Positions 11,328 through 19,767 of a stretch of 44,370 nt of DNA are shown one piece after another. Position numbers and translations under genes: made by a program. This stretch comes from Rhodopirellula sp. Lineage in GTDB: Bacteria; Planctomycetota; Planctomycetia; Pirellulales; Pirellulaceae. The notes under the pieces are model-generated. The model ran no database searches, had not been told where the DNA came from, and saw only the letters and a list, made by a program, of their open reading frames with translations. The stretch is taken from contig NZGD01000206.1 of the NCBI GenBank assembly GCA_002690925.1, positions 1 to 44,370 of the forward strand, in the 5' to 3' direction. Each line of letters starts with the position of its first letter. Within the stretch, counting starts at the first letter, position 1.

Positions 11328-11847
11328 TTAAATGTCCTGAAAAAGTCCTTAAAAAACGAAAAACATTTTTCGCGATCGGTCAGTATAGCTAAACAGGGGG
11401 ACCGGTACATATTGCGTTTTCGGAATTTACCGCGTTAAAAAGGGGTTTTCCCGAAAATTTGCGTAAAAAACTGCGAAACGAGGCTTGCGAATTGCCCGGA
11501 TGATCCTGCCCCTCTAAACGTCGCATCATGCTAGGGCTTGACTCTAAGGATTCCGGCGCAAGGCCAATGATTTGGTTGTTACGCGTGCTGATTGTATTGA
11601 TCTACGCTCTTAACTGAGTTGCAGACCCATGTGATCAAGTGGGCAAATGCTCAAATTTTGTCAGCTTGCGAGTTTGTACTGGGGGCATGGTGGCGGTAGT
11701 GGGCTGGCTGTTCGCAGCGATCACGTTAAGGCCGTTTACCATTTCGATTGCCTAAGGTTGCCTATTTTCCTCATCCTGATGCAAATATCTTGTCGGTAAT
11801 TTGCGTTTCAGATTGGCATCGGTGTTCATGGATTAGCGAAACGAGTA
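11328..11847. other. upstream region of the DUF1559 gene
   Basis: No gene seen. On the minus strand a TATACT hexamer within TTTAGCTATACTGACC lies about 60 bases before the DUF1559 start and could be a -10 element, but no convincing -35 box is spaced correctly, so no promoter is called. The rest shows nothing recognisable. Confidence 0.4.
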
Positions 11848-12453
11848 TTAATCCACCGGGATGAATTGAACGGCATCAGCGATGACGTACTTTCCATCAG
11901 TTCCGTCGGTTGCAATTTCAAGCCAGGCTCCGCTACCTTTTGAAAACCGAAATCGCCCTACAGTACGGAACAGTCTTTTGTGTTCTGGTACTTGCTGTTG
12001 GTTGATTCGAAGTGACGTCTCACCACTCTGATGGCGGATTGTGATTCGTGTGCTGGTAGAACGCCGGATGTTATAGCAATGCGACACACGGACTTCGTAC
12101 AGTCCGGCCTTGGGAAGTATGGGGCGATAGGTCACAGACTTTTTACCTTTATCGGCTTTCTGGTCATGTAGATAACCAATCCCGACATAAGGCGGTGTGT
12201 GTGTTGAATACTGCCATTCTCCTACCAGTTCTGCATCGGTTTCATCCAATACGATCCCCGCCAATTGACCTGTCTGTTCGACGATGTAAGGAACGAGTTC
12301 TGGGCGATCTACTTCCCCAGGGGGATGCTGATTTGGCACCGCATCAGGGTGGGGTGCTTTGGGTTTTGATGGAACGGGTTCCGAAGCGCCAACGTGTGTG
12401 AACAGGAGCATAACGCACACGGGCAGGTGCAAGACGTGGAAGTAATCATTCAT
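11848..12453 (-). CDS. secreted protein with golvesin-C-like domain
   Basis: 201 residues from ATG 12453; a longer frame to 12561 exists, but 12453 places a signal peptide (HLPVCVMLLFTHVGAS) at the N-terminus. After a proline-rich linker, residues about 65-200 resemble the golvesin C-terminal/xanthan-lyase-associated beta-sandwich domain: GEWQYSTHTPPYVGIGYLHD, YRPILPKAGLYEVRVSHCYN, TRITIRHQSG and the closing GKYVIADAVQFIPVD. This domain is often attached to glycan-active or adhesive exported proteins; here it stands alone, so it may be a small binding protein. No catalytic residues are visible and no operon partner is evident. The domain call is by recall of the family's pattern. Confidence 0.7.
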   Translation of the reverse strand: MNDYFHVLHLPVCVMLLFTHVGASEPVPSKPKAPHPDAVPNQHPPGEVDRPELVPYIVEQTGQLAGIVLDETDAELVGEWQYSTHTPPYVGIGYLHDQKADKGKKSVTYRPILPKAGLYEVRVSHCYNIRRSTSTRITIRHQSGETSLRINQQQVPEHKRLFRTVGRFRFSKGSGAWLEIATDGTDGKYVIADAVQFIPVD

Positions 12454-13667
12454 CGGGATTCGTATTGATAAGGGTTCAATCGGTACTGCGGGTGAAGAAA
12501 AAACCGGTTCGAAGTTCCCAATCAATTTACGGACAGGACATTGAACGGGGGGCGATGGCACGCTGCAGGCCTGTTACCGCATAGTTTACTGGAACACGCG
12601 TTCTCCTGCTAAGTTGGTGCTTCCACTCAGCTGACACTTTGCTCGGCTGTTGCAATTTCACTTGTCAGCGTATCGCATGAGGTGCCGGTCATTGTAAGTG
12701 GTTTCCAGTCTATGGCTTTGGTGCCTCTATGGACCTCATGTTATAAGGATGTTTGGTGTGGTTTTCCGAGCGGGAGAGCAGAGACTTGATGTTGGTTTTT
12801 CAGGGATCCTTTGGGGAATCCGAAGAGTGTTAGTTGATTTGATATGATTAAGGACTCAGATGTCGAGTGTAGAATGTCAAATGAGCTGCTCGTTTACTTT
12901 TCAGGACGAATCGGGTTCTTGGTTTAAGCGGTCGTATATGGCCTCGCCGATTGACTTGTTTCAGTCAGACGCGGTGGTGATGGCACAAGATTGTTGGAAC
13001 CCTTGGGTATCGATGATTGGGCACCTCTTCTGCGGTGGTGTCAGGCGTTGTGGTTGAACTGTATGGGTGGATGATCAGGATTCGGATTCTAACAAACTCG
13101 GGAAAAAACGTTCTAGTTCAAGCCGCAAAGCCAGAACTGTCACGTACCTTCAGGAACGGTTAGCCGGGATGTTGGTCTCTCCCCACGCAAAACCCTGTGG
13201 CGCATGAAAGTATCTGGTTGGTGGTCACCTATAGGATCTGCCGCTGCATCAATGGGCACATGCGTGAAAAGCATTATTTCTTTGCACAGACGGTCCTACA
13301 CACGCATTGGGCTGTTGCGTCGCACATTCCTTGAGGTTGGATCTAATAGGGTGCCCGTAGTGGGCATGGGGTTGGGTACCGGTATGACCGGTACAATCGC
13401 GCGAGGCGGGGGATTCTGCATACCGGATCTTTGAGGCAGACGATTGGCTCCATCCTCCGGCCGGTGACTTGTTGTATGCCGATTAGAGGGCACAATATCG
13501 ATGTGAGGTTTCTTTTTGTTGGCTGGTTGGCATCATAACCGGATGTTTCGTTGGTTAGTCTGCCAAAGACCCGATGGAAATGTTAGTTGTTTGAGTACGC
13601 GGTTGCTCAATGACGTGTTCAAGGTCTGTACTGTCGTGCAGAGTTGAACGAGTGATTGAGGGGAGTC
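12454..13667. other. gene-poor spacer with two short perfect hairpins
   Basis: No supported gene in about 1.2 kb. Two hairpins stand close together: TGCCC/GGGCA (13352-13356 with 13362-13366) and GTACCGG/CCGGTAC (13376-13382 with 13388-13394), each with a 5-base loop. Neither is followed by a T run, so they are not called terminators. Confidence 0.5.
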
Positions 13668-14318
13668 ATGGTGATTAAAGAGACGCGAACATTCCGACGC
13701 TTCCTTAGAACGATCGCTAGTACAGCGGTTTCAGGAATCGGTAATTGGGATAGGCACGGAGTAGAAGGGGCGGGCTTGTGCCTGACATGCCATGGAGATG
13801 ACGGGCGTAAGTTGATGGCGGTGAATCAACTTGATGATGGCCATGTTGAAGTGTTTGTTTCGAGCACCCTGGAGCCTTCTCAGTATGTCACCGCGCACGA
13901 AGGTTTGTCCGGACTCTATATCGACCAAGATGTCCTGAAAGATGGAATCGATGAGTCGCTCCGCGCAGAACTGCAGCCTCCCTTGATGGAAGTCACCAAG
14001 AAAATCAAGTCACTTGCGCGTAGCCTTGACGGGGTCGACGTTACTTCACAGAGTATCACAGAGGGCCTTATCGGACTGCGACTCAGCGACGAATACAGGC
14101 AGACGCATTTGATTTTTCTGGTTGCCAATGAGTCAGGGCATTTTTGTTATTATCGAAACGACATCTTTGATTTGGCTTTAGCGATGCTTGCCGCTGCTTG
14201 TTACCAGACTGGATTTCACCTATGCATGCTTTCCAAAACGACTGGGGTACATCGGGTTAAGGCTTTCAGTGGAACACAGCAAGAGGATGAGTTGCTTGCG
14301 TTTGACGTCGGGGAGTAG
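13668..14318 (+). CDS. conserved-looking hypothetical protein with a lone CXXCH
   Basis: 216 residues starting at ATG 13668, chosen because GAGGGGAG stands 3 bases upstream; a TTG at 13656 would add four residues. No family is recognised. The text is even and soluble-looking, with no signal peptide, suggesting a cytoplasmic protein: an N-terminal basic stretch, a middle amphipathic part (EVTKKIKSLARSLDGVDV) and a C-terminal region rich in aliphatic and Cys residues. A CLTCH sequence at 38-42 matches the haem c pattern, but without export it cannot be haem-attached in the usual way and is probably chance or a metal site. The cupin gene follows after about 255 bases on the same strand. Confidence 0.6.
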   Translation: MVIKETRTFRRFLRTIASTAVSGIGNWDRHGVEGAGLCLTCHGDDGRKLMAVNQLDDGHVEVFVSSTLEPSQYVTAHEGLSGLYIDQDVLKDGIDESLRAELQPPLMEVTKKIKSLARSLDGVDVTSQSITEGLIGLRLSDEYRQTHLIFLVANESGHFCYYRNDIFDLALAMLAAACYQTGFHLCMLSKTTGVHRVKAFSGTQQEDELLAFDVGE

Positions 14319-14573
14319 GGTCATTTGAATGGTTGTACTCACGGTCACTAGGTGTTGGAAGACTTACGGTTGATGCACTCAGTTGAGCACTGTTAACGGG
14401 CGTTTTTGTTTTGCCATGAATCGAACGACTACAGCAGCAACGTGAGCGGAACCTGATCGCGGTGTAAATGTAAAGAAGATTACCGAAAAGCAGACATGCT
14501 CTTGAACTGCAACTTGACGAGTGTAGGGAGCGTTCCTGCGGCGGTTTTGTGTCCCAAGCGAAATGAGCTATCG

Positions 14574-14945
14574 ATGAGTCATGTGATTGATCCACGTAAA
14601 GTTGCCGCGAATCTCAGTGATTTCTGGTCACCAAGGATTGTCGCTGAGATGGACGACTCGTTCGTAAAGGTGGCCAAAATCAAGGGGGAGTTTCCCTGGC
14701 ACACCCACGAGCACGAGGATGAGATGTTCATGGTGCTCGATGGCGAGATGAGTATTGAGCTGCAAGATCGTACTGTGAAGCTGAAGTGCGGGGAACTGTT
14801 TGTTGTTCCCAAGGGAACCCGGCATCATCCGGTTGCAGAGGAGGTGTGTTTGATAATGCTTTTCGAGCCGAAGTCAACGGAACACATGGGCGGCGTTGTC
14901 AATGACAACACGCGGACGATCGCAGAGCAGCGTGGGCCGCAGTGA
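14574..14945 (+). CDS. small cupin-domain protein
   Basis: 123 residues from ATG 14574 (MSHVIDPRKVAANL); upstream in-frame codons look unlike protein. A single conserved beta-barrel cupin is clear. Motif 1 is WHTHEHEDEMFMVLDGEM with likely metal ligands H43, H45 and E50; motif 2 is GELFVVPKGTRHHPVAEE with the fourth ligand H84 or H85. Stand-alone cupins of this size include mannose-6-phosphate isomerase-like and sugar-binding proteins and small dioxygenases; the sequence does not say which. Cytoplasmic. The ribosome binding site is weak. Confidence 0.9.
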   Translation: MSHVIDPRKVAANLSDFWSPRIVAEMDDSFVKVAKIKGEFPWHTHEHEDEMFMVLDGEMSIELQDRTVKLKCGELFVVPKGTRHHPVAEEVCLIMLFEPKSTEHMGGVVNDNTRTIAEQRGPQ

Positions 14946-15282
14946 GCAGTGAATTGAAAGGGCCGACTCGCGAGCTCAAATGCGATGCTAGATTTGTGCG
15001 GTCGCCTGAAACACACCCAAATGTGCCCATGATGCTCAATGTTTCCGGCGTGGTGCCTGAAAGAGACATCTCAGGCTTGCCCAAGTCGGCGACAGCTAGG
15101 TTCAAGTCTGGCTGCTGCAAATCCGGTTTCTGAATCCCTTGCGGTCGCGTCGCTCGTTTGGCGAGCCTCTGGCTTCGAATATGACTAGCGACGTGTCATT
15201 CGGTTCAGCCAGTGTGCTGGCCTTTGGCTTGCCCCGTTTTAGGCCCCGCTGCGGATTTGATGGGCTGGGCTACTATCGGCGT
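14946..15282. other. spacer between convergent genes
   Basis: 337 bases between the cupin gene (+) and the end of the protease gene (-). A 63-codon frame starting with a GTG at 14942, overlapping the cupin stop, has no recognisable content and is not called. No clear bidirectional terminator is seen. Confidence 0.5.
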
Positions 15283-17181
15283 TCAATTACGTCCTTCAAT
15301 GAACTCTTTGATAACACCACTCGGAAGCGCATAGCTGCGAACCCTGCTGTTCCGCGCGATGTTCATGCCGATGAAATTCCCATCGAGATCGAAAACTGGG
15401 CCACCGCATTTTTCCGGCTGCAGGTTTGCATCATGAAGGATGACCGTTGAGAAGCCGTCTCTTCTCCCACTCTTTTCCATTCGGTCAGCGGCATGTCTAG
15501 ACATGGAAGGGTAAGCTCCCAGCGTGATCGCTTTCTCGATTTCCTCTCCGTCTCTGAGAACCTTGGCGATGATCGTCACCTTGGGATCCCTTTTCATTAG
15601 AAAAGCTCTCATATCACGGTCGGTGGTAATGACCGTGTCGTTCATCTTGGTCACGACATCACCAACCTTCAGGCCAGCTCTCTTGGCGGCACCGTCGAGA
15701 CGAACCTCGTCCAGCACTGCACCCTCTTGTTTACCGAAGGTCGATGGAACGACGCCAAGGAAGCCTCGACTCATCTGCTTTTGCGAGCGAAAGGTCTTCG
15801 CACTCACGATACTCACTTGTCCGGGGCCATCCGCATCTGGGGCGATGATGAAAACGCCCGCAGGCATCACAGCATCCTCATCTTCCGTCAATGAAACACC
15901 TTGTTTGTGTTGCCTTGGAGTTCGTAACAGGACGAGGTCGTTGTCCGTGTCGCGGTGAACGATTTCTAACTCAACAGATTGGCTGTCTAATTCTGCCGTT
16001 GGTTTTGACCCGACCATCGAATTCTTGCTGACGATCAAGTCGGAGTTCTCAATCAGAGTACCGGCGATACCGACGGAGGTCGTGTCCTCATCCGTACCAA
16101 AGTCGCTGCTAATCAAAACACACGCATCATCCAGTCGGCTTTCCAAATCAGAAAACTGCTTCGGTAGATTCGCAAGTTGTTTTATCGGTTTAGGTTCCGT
16201 GAAATCGGTGGATTTGTAGGTCGGCAGTTCAATATCTGGCGGGGGCAGTTCATTCGTGAAATCAGCTTGCAGTGAGACAGTTTCTTCTCCCCGCATCACT
16301 TTGAGCGTGAATTTATCGAGCCGTTTAGCCGCGGCTTTTGCCAGTGCCGCGCGTAAAGCGGTAAGCGACACTGTGTTATCCCCGTTGATCACCGTAATGA
16401 TGTCGTTGACCTGGATTCCACTTTTCTCGGCGACGCTGTCTTCGACAATCCTTTCAACAGTAATGCCACTGGCATCTTCACGCTCCCTGGCTTCGATTCC
16501 TAAAATGATCCTTGTATTACCTGTGAAGGTACGCTCGGCATTCAACTCATTCCAAAAATTTTTGTAGACATCAATTGGAACTTCGAAATTCTGTGTCATC
16601 GAACTCCCAATCCGTGAATGGATTCCGATCACCCGTCCATCAAGGTCAAAGAGTGCCCCGCCGGAATCGCCGGGCTCCATCAAGGCGGTAGATTGCAGCA
16701 TGCCACCCGGGCGCGCACGACGGACAATTCTTCCGAAACGCACCGCCGGTTGCTCGCGAGTACCTTGTCCTCCTGGGAAACTGATTCCAATGCACGGTTG
16801 GTTTGCCACAAGGTTCGAAGACTCGCCAATCTGCACAAACGGCAGGTCCTTGATTTTGTCAGTGATCTGTACCAAGGCACAATCTGCTTTCGGGTTAGAT
16901 CCCTTGCCGCGTGCTTGGAAACGACGGCCATCGGGGAGGATCACCTGATAGCGGCTGCCCGGCTTTACCGCATGGCCCGCTGACAGGACGTGCCCTTCGG
17001 CACTCACGATGACGCCGCTGAACGCACTCCGAGAGCCGCGGATTGCGACGACTGCGGGTTGGACGGAATTGATGGTCTGCTGAATGTCGTTCTGCAGTTC
17101 GTTAGCATCAAACTCGGCTTGAAGCGAGTGAAGACATCCGAAGCTACAAAAAACTGCGAGTAGAAGGTGAAATGTTCGCAT
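15283..17181 (-). CDS. tandem HtrA-like trypsin/PDZ protein, second protease half degenerate
   Basis: 632 residues with a signal peptide (cleavage near LQA|EF, residue 22), so periplasmic. The first half is a complete trypsin-like protease: H70 in LSAGHAV, D100 in PKADCALVQI and S173 in EPGDSGGALFD, followed by PDZ1 (about 225-307, ILGIEAR...SGIQVNDIITVING). The second half repeats the layout: the His position reads VSKNSMVG, D415 is kept in DTDNDLVLLRT, and the nucleophile region reads PEKCGGPVFD with C592 in place of Ser. PDZ2 (about 472-555, RAGLKVGDVVTKMND) is inserted inside this second protease domain. The protein thus has one active site and one probable pseudo-protease. Quality control or regulated cleavage of exported proteins is likely. 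It stands alone, with no operon partner. Confidence 0.9.
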   Translation of the reverse strand: MRTFHLLLAVFCSFGCLHSLQAEFDANELQNDIQQTINSVQPAVVAIRGSRSAFSGVIVSAEGHVLSAGHAVKPGSRYQVILPDGRRFQARGKGSNPKADCALVQITDKIKDLPFVQIGESSNLVANQPCIGISFPGGQGTREQPAVRFGRIVRRARPGGMLQSTALMEPGDSGGALFDLDGRVIGIHSRIGSSMTQNFEVPIDVYKNFWNELNAERTFTGNTRIILGIEAREREDASGITVERIVEDSVAEKSGIQVNDIITVINGDNTVSLTALRAALAKAAAKRLDKFTLKVMRGEETVSLQADFTNELPPPDIELPTYKSTDFTEPKPIKQLANLPKQFSDLESRLDDACVLISSDFGTDEDTTSVGIAGTLIENSDLIVSKNSMVGSKPTAELDSQSVELEIVHRDTDNDLVLLRTPRQHKQGVSLTEDEDAVMPAGVFIIAPDADGPGQVSIVSAKTFRSQKQMSRGFLGVVPSTFGKQEGAVLDEVRLDGAAKRAGLKVGDVVTKMNDTVITTDRDMRAFLMKRDPKVTIIAKVLRDGEEIEKAITLGAYPSMSRHAADRMEKSGRRDGFSTVILHDANLQPEKCGGPVFDLDGNFIGMNIARNSRVRSYALPSGVIKEFIEGRN

Positions 17182-17872
17182 AATTTATTCGCATTGCATT
17201 AGGTCGAGACAGCTACTTTAGATTAGCCGATGAAACCGACGTTTCCATGTCAAGTATTGGCATTTGACAAGCGTTCGAAGGAATTTTAAAAGCCCCCTGG
17301 TTTGCGTGTTCTAGATTGGCAAACTTTGAGGCGACGTGAGGGTGTGGGGGTAAGTTGGTGGGCAAGTCATCTTATCACAGAAATTATCGGTTTCAGATTG
17401 ATACAATCCCGCTTGTGGATCCCCCATGATGGGTGGTCTGGATCGTTCTGCGTCGGACGGTTCTTGCAGGAATGCATTGCCAACTAGGGCCAAGTGATGA
17501 GCAGACGTGACGATGGAACGGCCGAGGTGTTGCGGCCGAGCTGTCGGGTCGGCCGGAGCAAGCGTAACGTGGAGTGCCCAAGGGAATTCGCGCTGGTTGC
17601 AATCTAGTGGGTAATCGCTTGACGCAAGTAACGCCCCACGGTTATTGAAAGCGTGATTACCGTTCCTCCGTGCACGATTGAGCCCACTTAGCACTCCTCA
17701 AAAAGCAGGTGGCCGTTCATGGCCAGGATGGAAACTTGACTCTCCGAGCCCGAAGCAAGTGCCAAGTCGTGCTATGGTTCCGACTGAAATCACGTTGCCG
17801 TTGGGTGAAGATTTTGTGTAGGTTGCAGGGCAAATTACTAATACTCGTAGCACCACGTTTGCTAGGTTGGAA
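17182..17872. other. divergent spacer between protease and HTTM genes
   Basis: About 690 bases between two divergently transcribed genes, so it must hold promoters for both. No hexamer pair was good enough to name, and no supported gene is present. Confidence 0.5.
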
Positions 17873-19444
17873 ATGCAAGGACGCATTCAGTTGCTGTTTG
17901 GTTGCGACACACGCTCGCTCGCTGCGTTTCGGATCGGCATTGGTATTTTGTTGTTCGCAGATGCACTGACGCGGTACTCTGCCGCCGAGTCGTTCTACTC
18001 GGGAGAAGGCTTTCTGAACTCCGACTTGGCAAAGTATCTGTCTCCGGATTCATACTCTCTCAACTACTTGTCTGACAGTGTTGGTTTCCAGCGAGTCATC
18101 TTTGCGTTACTGGCATGCTCGGCTTTTCTGTTATGCGTTGGATGCTTCACCCGCTCCGCGACGCTTTGCTGTTGGGTGTTGCTTGCCTCAATTCACGTTA
18201 GGAATCCGATGTACATCATTGGGGGTGATACCCTGATGCGGATGTTGGTGTTTTGGTCGTTGTTTATACCATTGGGAAAGGCATGTTCAATTGACCAGTG
18301 GCGTGAGAGTAGGAAAGAAGAGGCAGCGGGTCATGAGAGGCCCGTTGCGGGGCTGATCTGTTCAGTCGGGACCGCATGTCTGCTGTTGCAGGTTTTTGTG
18401 ATGTATGTCACGGCCGGATTATCAAAATGGAACGAACCTTGGCTAGGCGGGGTCGCCATGGATTACATCTTCCGGCAGGACTGTTACGCACGCCCCTTGG
18501 GCGGTTGGTTGGTGCAATTCCCAGTGCTCACCTCAATCCTGACTCGTGCCACGCTATTCATTGAATTGATTGTCCCGTTCCTGATGTTTTTGCCATTAAG
18601 AACAGCTCATTTGAGGTTAGCTGGCGTAGCTTTCTTTTGGGCGTTTCATATCGGAATAGAGTTGACCATGGACGTGGGTAAGTTTACTTATGTTTCGATG
18701 GTTGCTTGGCTGCCTTTTCTGCCTACTGTTTTTTGGAAGCAATTGCGGTGGGCAAGGCTGGGCGGTCAGTTAACACAGGGGGGCGTAGTGAAGCTTAACC
18801 AAGGCCGTTGGCGGTTGGTGCGTCTGGCCTATCAGGTTTTTGGCGTAGCCCTTCCCGCGGTTCTCTTTGTCTATGTACTGATCTGGAACTTTTCTGGTTT
18901 GTTTGGTGGCCCTGGCACTACTTGGCTTGAACACAAGCCGAATGCTTTCTACCGTTTTGGAAATGTAAGCATGCTCAAACAAAATTTTCATATGTTCGGC
19001 ATTGCACCTCGGGTTAATGCGACTTACTTGTTCAACGGTCGCACAGTCAGCGGCGAACGGGTGGATCTCGTCCGTGGGACCCCCGCAACTGACTCAGGTC
19101 CTGGTGCAGCGCTTCCCGATACGCAAGAGTGGAAAACGTTGCATTGGTACATGATAAGTTTCGGAGGCGAACCAAAGCTCTATCAGGCTCTGTTGGAGTA
19201 TCACGCAAGAACTTGGAATCGGACTGCAGATGCACAGCAGCAGGTGCATGAGGCGCGGTTGGAGCAGTTTTTCGAGGATATAGGGCCAGGCATTGCCCCT
19301 GGATCATTCGTACACCTGAGCAATCTTGCTGAATGGAAAGACCCGGATTGGGTAGAAGTTTCGGATGAGCGGCTCAAGCAGGATTTTGAGCGAATGATGG
19401 AGCAAATGGAAAATGGTGGGCTATTTCCCATTGAGTCCGAGTGA
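17873..19444 (+). CDS. HTTM-domain membrane protein
   Basis: 523 residues from ATG 17873 (a TTG two codons earlier is possible). The N-terminal ~390 residues hold several membrane segments and the sequence pattern of the HTTM family (horizontally transferred transmembrane domain, related to vitamin K-dependent gamma-carboxylase): SLAAFRIGIGILLFADAL, FYSGEGFL, LLASIHVRNPMYIIGGDTLM and VTAGLSKWNEPW. The last ~130 residues are soluble and charged, ending with DFERMMEQMENGGLF. Carboxylase activity is not proven for bacterial members, and the large C-terminal domain of true carboxylases is not evident. The function of such planctomycete proteins is unknown. Its 3' end faces the ankyrin gene across a tandem repeat. 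Confidence 0.85.
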   Translation: MQGRIQLLFGCDTRSLAAFRIGIGILLFADALTRYSAAESFYSGEGFLNSDLAKYLSPDSYSLNYLSDSVGFQRVIFALLACSAFLLCVGCFTRSATLCCWVLLASIHVRNPMYIIGGDTLMRMLVFWSLFIPLGKACSIDQWRESRKEEAAGHERPVAGLICSVGTACLLLQVFVMYVTAGLSKWNEPWLGGVAMDYIFRQDCYARPLGGWLVQFPVLTSILTRATLFIELIVPFLMFLPLRTAHLRLAGVAFFWAFHIGIELTMDVGKFTYVSMVAWLPFLPTVFWKQLRWARLGGQLTQGGVVKLNQGRWRLVRLAYQVFGVALPAVLFVYVLIWNFSGLFGGPGTTWLEHKPNAFYRFGNVSMLKQNFHMFGIAPRVNATYLFNGRTVSGERVDLVRGTPATDSGPGAALPDTQEWKTLHWYMISFGGEPKLYQALLEYHARTWNRTADAQQQVHEARLEQFFEDIGPGIAPGSFVHLSNLAEWKDPDWVEVSDERLKQDFERMMEQMENGGLFPIESE

Positions 19445-19501
19445 CGTGAAGGGTTTCCCACGGTAGCAAGGAGCTCAGAGGCAGTTGGTTCGAGACAGAT
19501 C

Positions 19502-19587
19502 GGGTGACACAGATCTCGGGTGACACAGATCTCGGGTGACACAGATCTCGGGTGACACAGATCTCGGGTGACACAGACCTCGGGTGA
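19502..19587. repeat. 16-bp minisatellite, five copies plus a partial
   Basis: Unit GGGTGACACAGATCTC repeats head to tail from 19502: four identical copies (to 19565), a fifth with one change (GACCTC, to 19581) and a partial GGGTGA. A decayed half unit (GACAGATC) precedes the array. Each unit contains the palindrome AGATCT. It lies 57 bases after the HTTM stop and about 180 bases from the ankyrin stop, between convergent genes. Confidence 0.97.
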
Positions 19588-19767
19588 GGCAAGGTGCCTG
19601 TGGGGCTTCATGGCCCGCGTCTAAGCAGTGGGAGGTTGCGTGCCGCACAAAAGATTGAATAGGCAGCTTAAGGTAAAAAAGCAACTCACGTTCTTATACG
19701 TTTTCGCCGTGTGGTTCAGGCATGGCCTGCGAGTCGCTGACGGAGGTGTTTAGTTAGCAAGCTAAAC

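Noticed and set aside
14942..15133. A 63-codon frame overlapping the cupin stop
   Set aside because: No recognisable content; the overlap with the cupin stop is the only support.
19201..19684. Minus-strand frames with a repeated peptide (CVTRDLCHPRSV)
   Set aside because: The repeat is the 16-bp minisatellite read in three frames; no start or context supports a gene.
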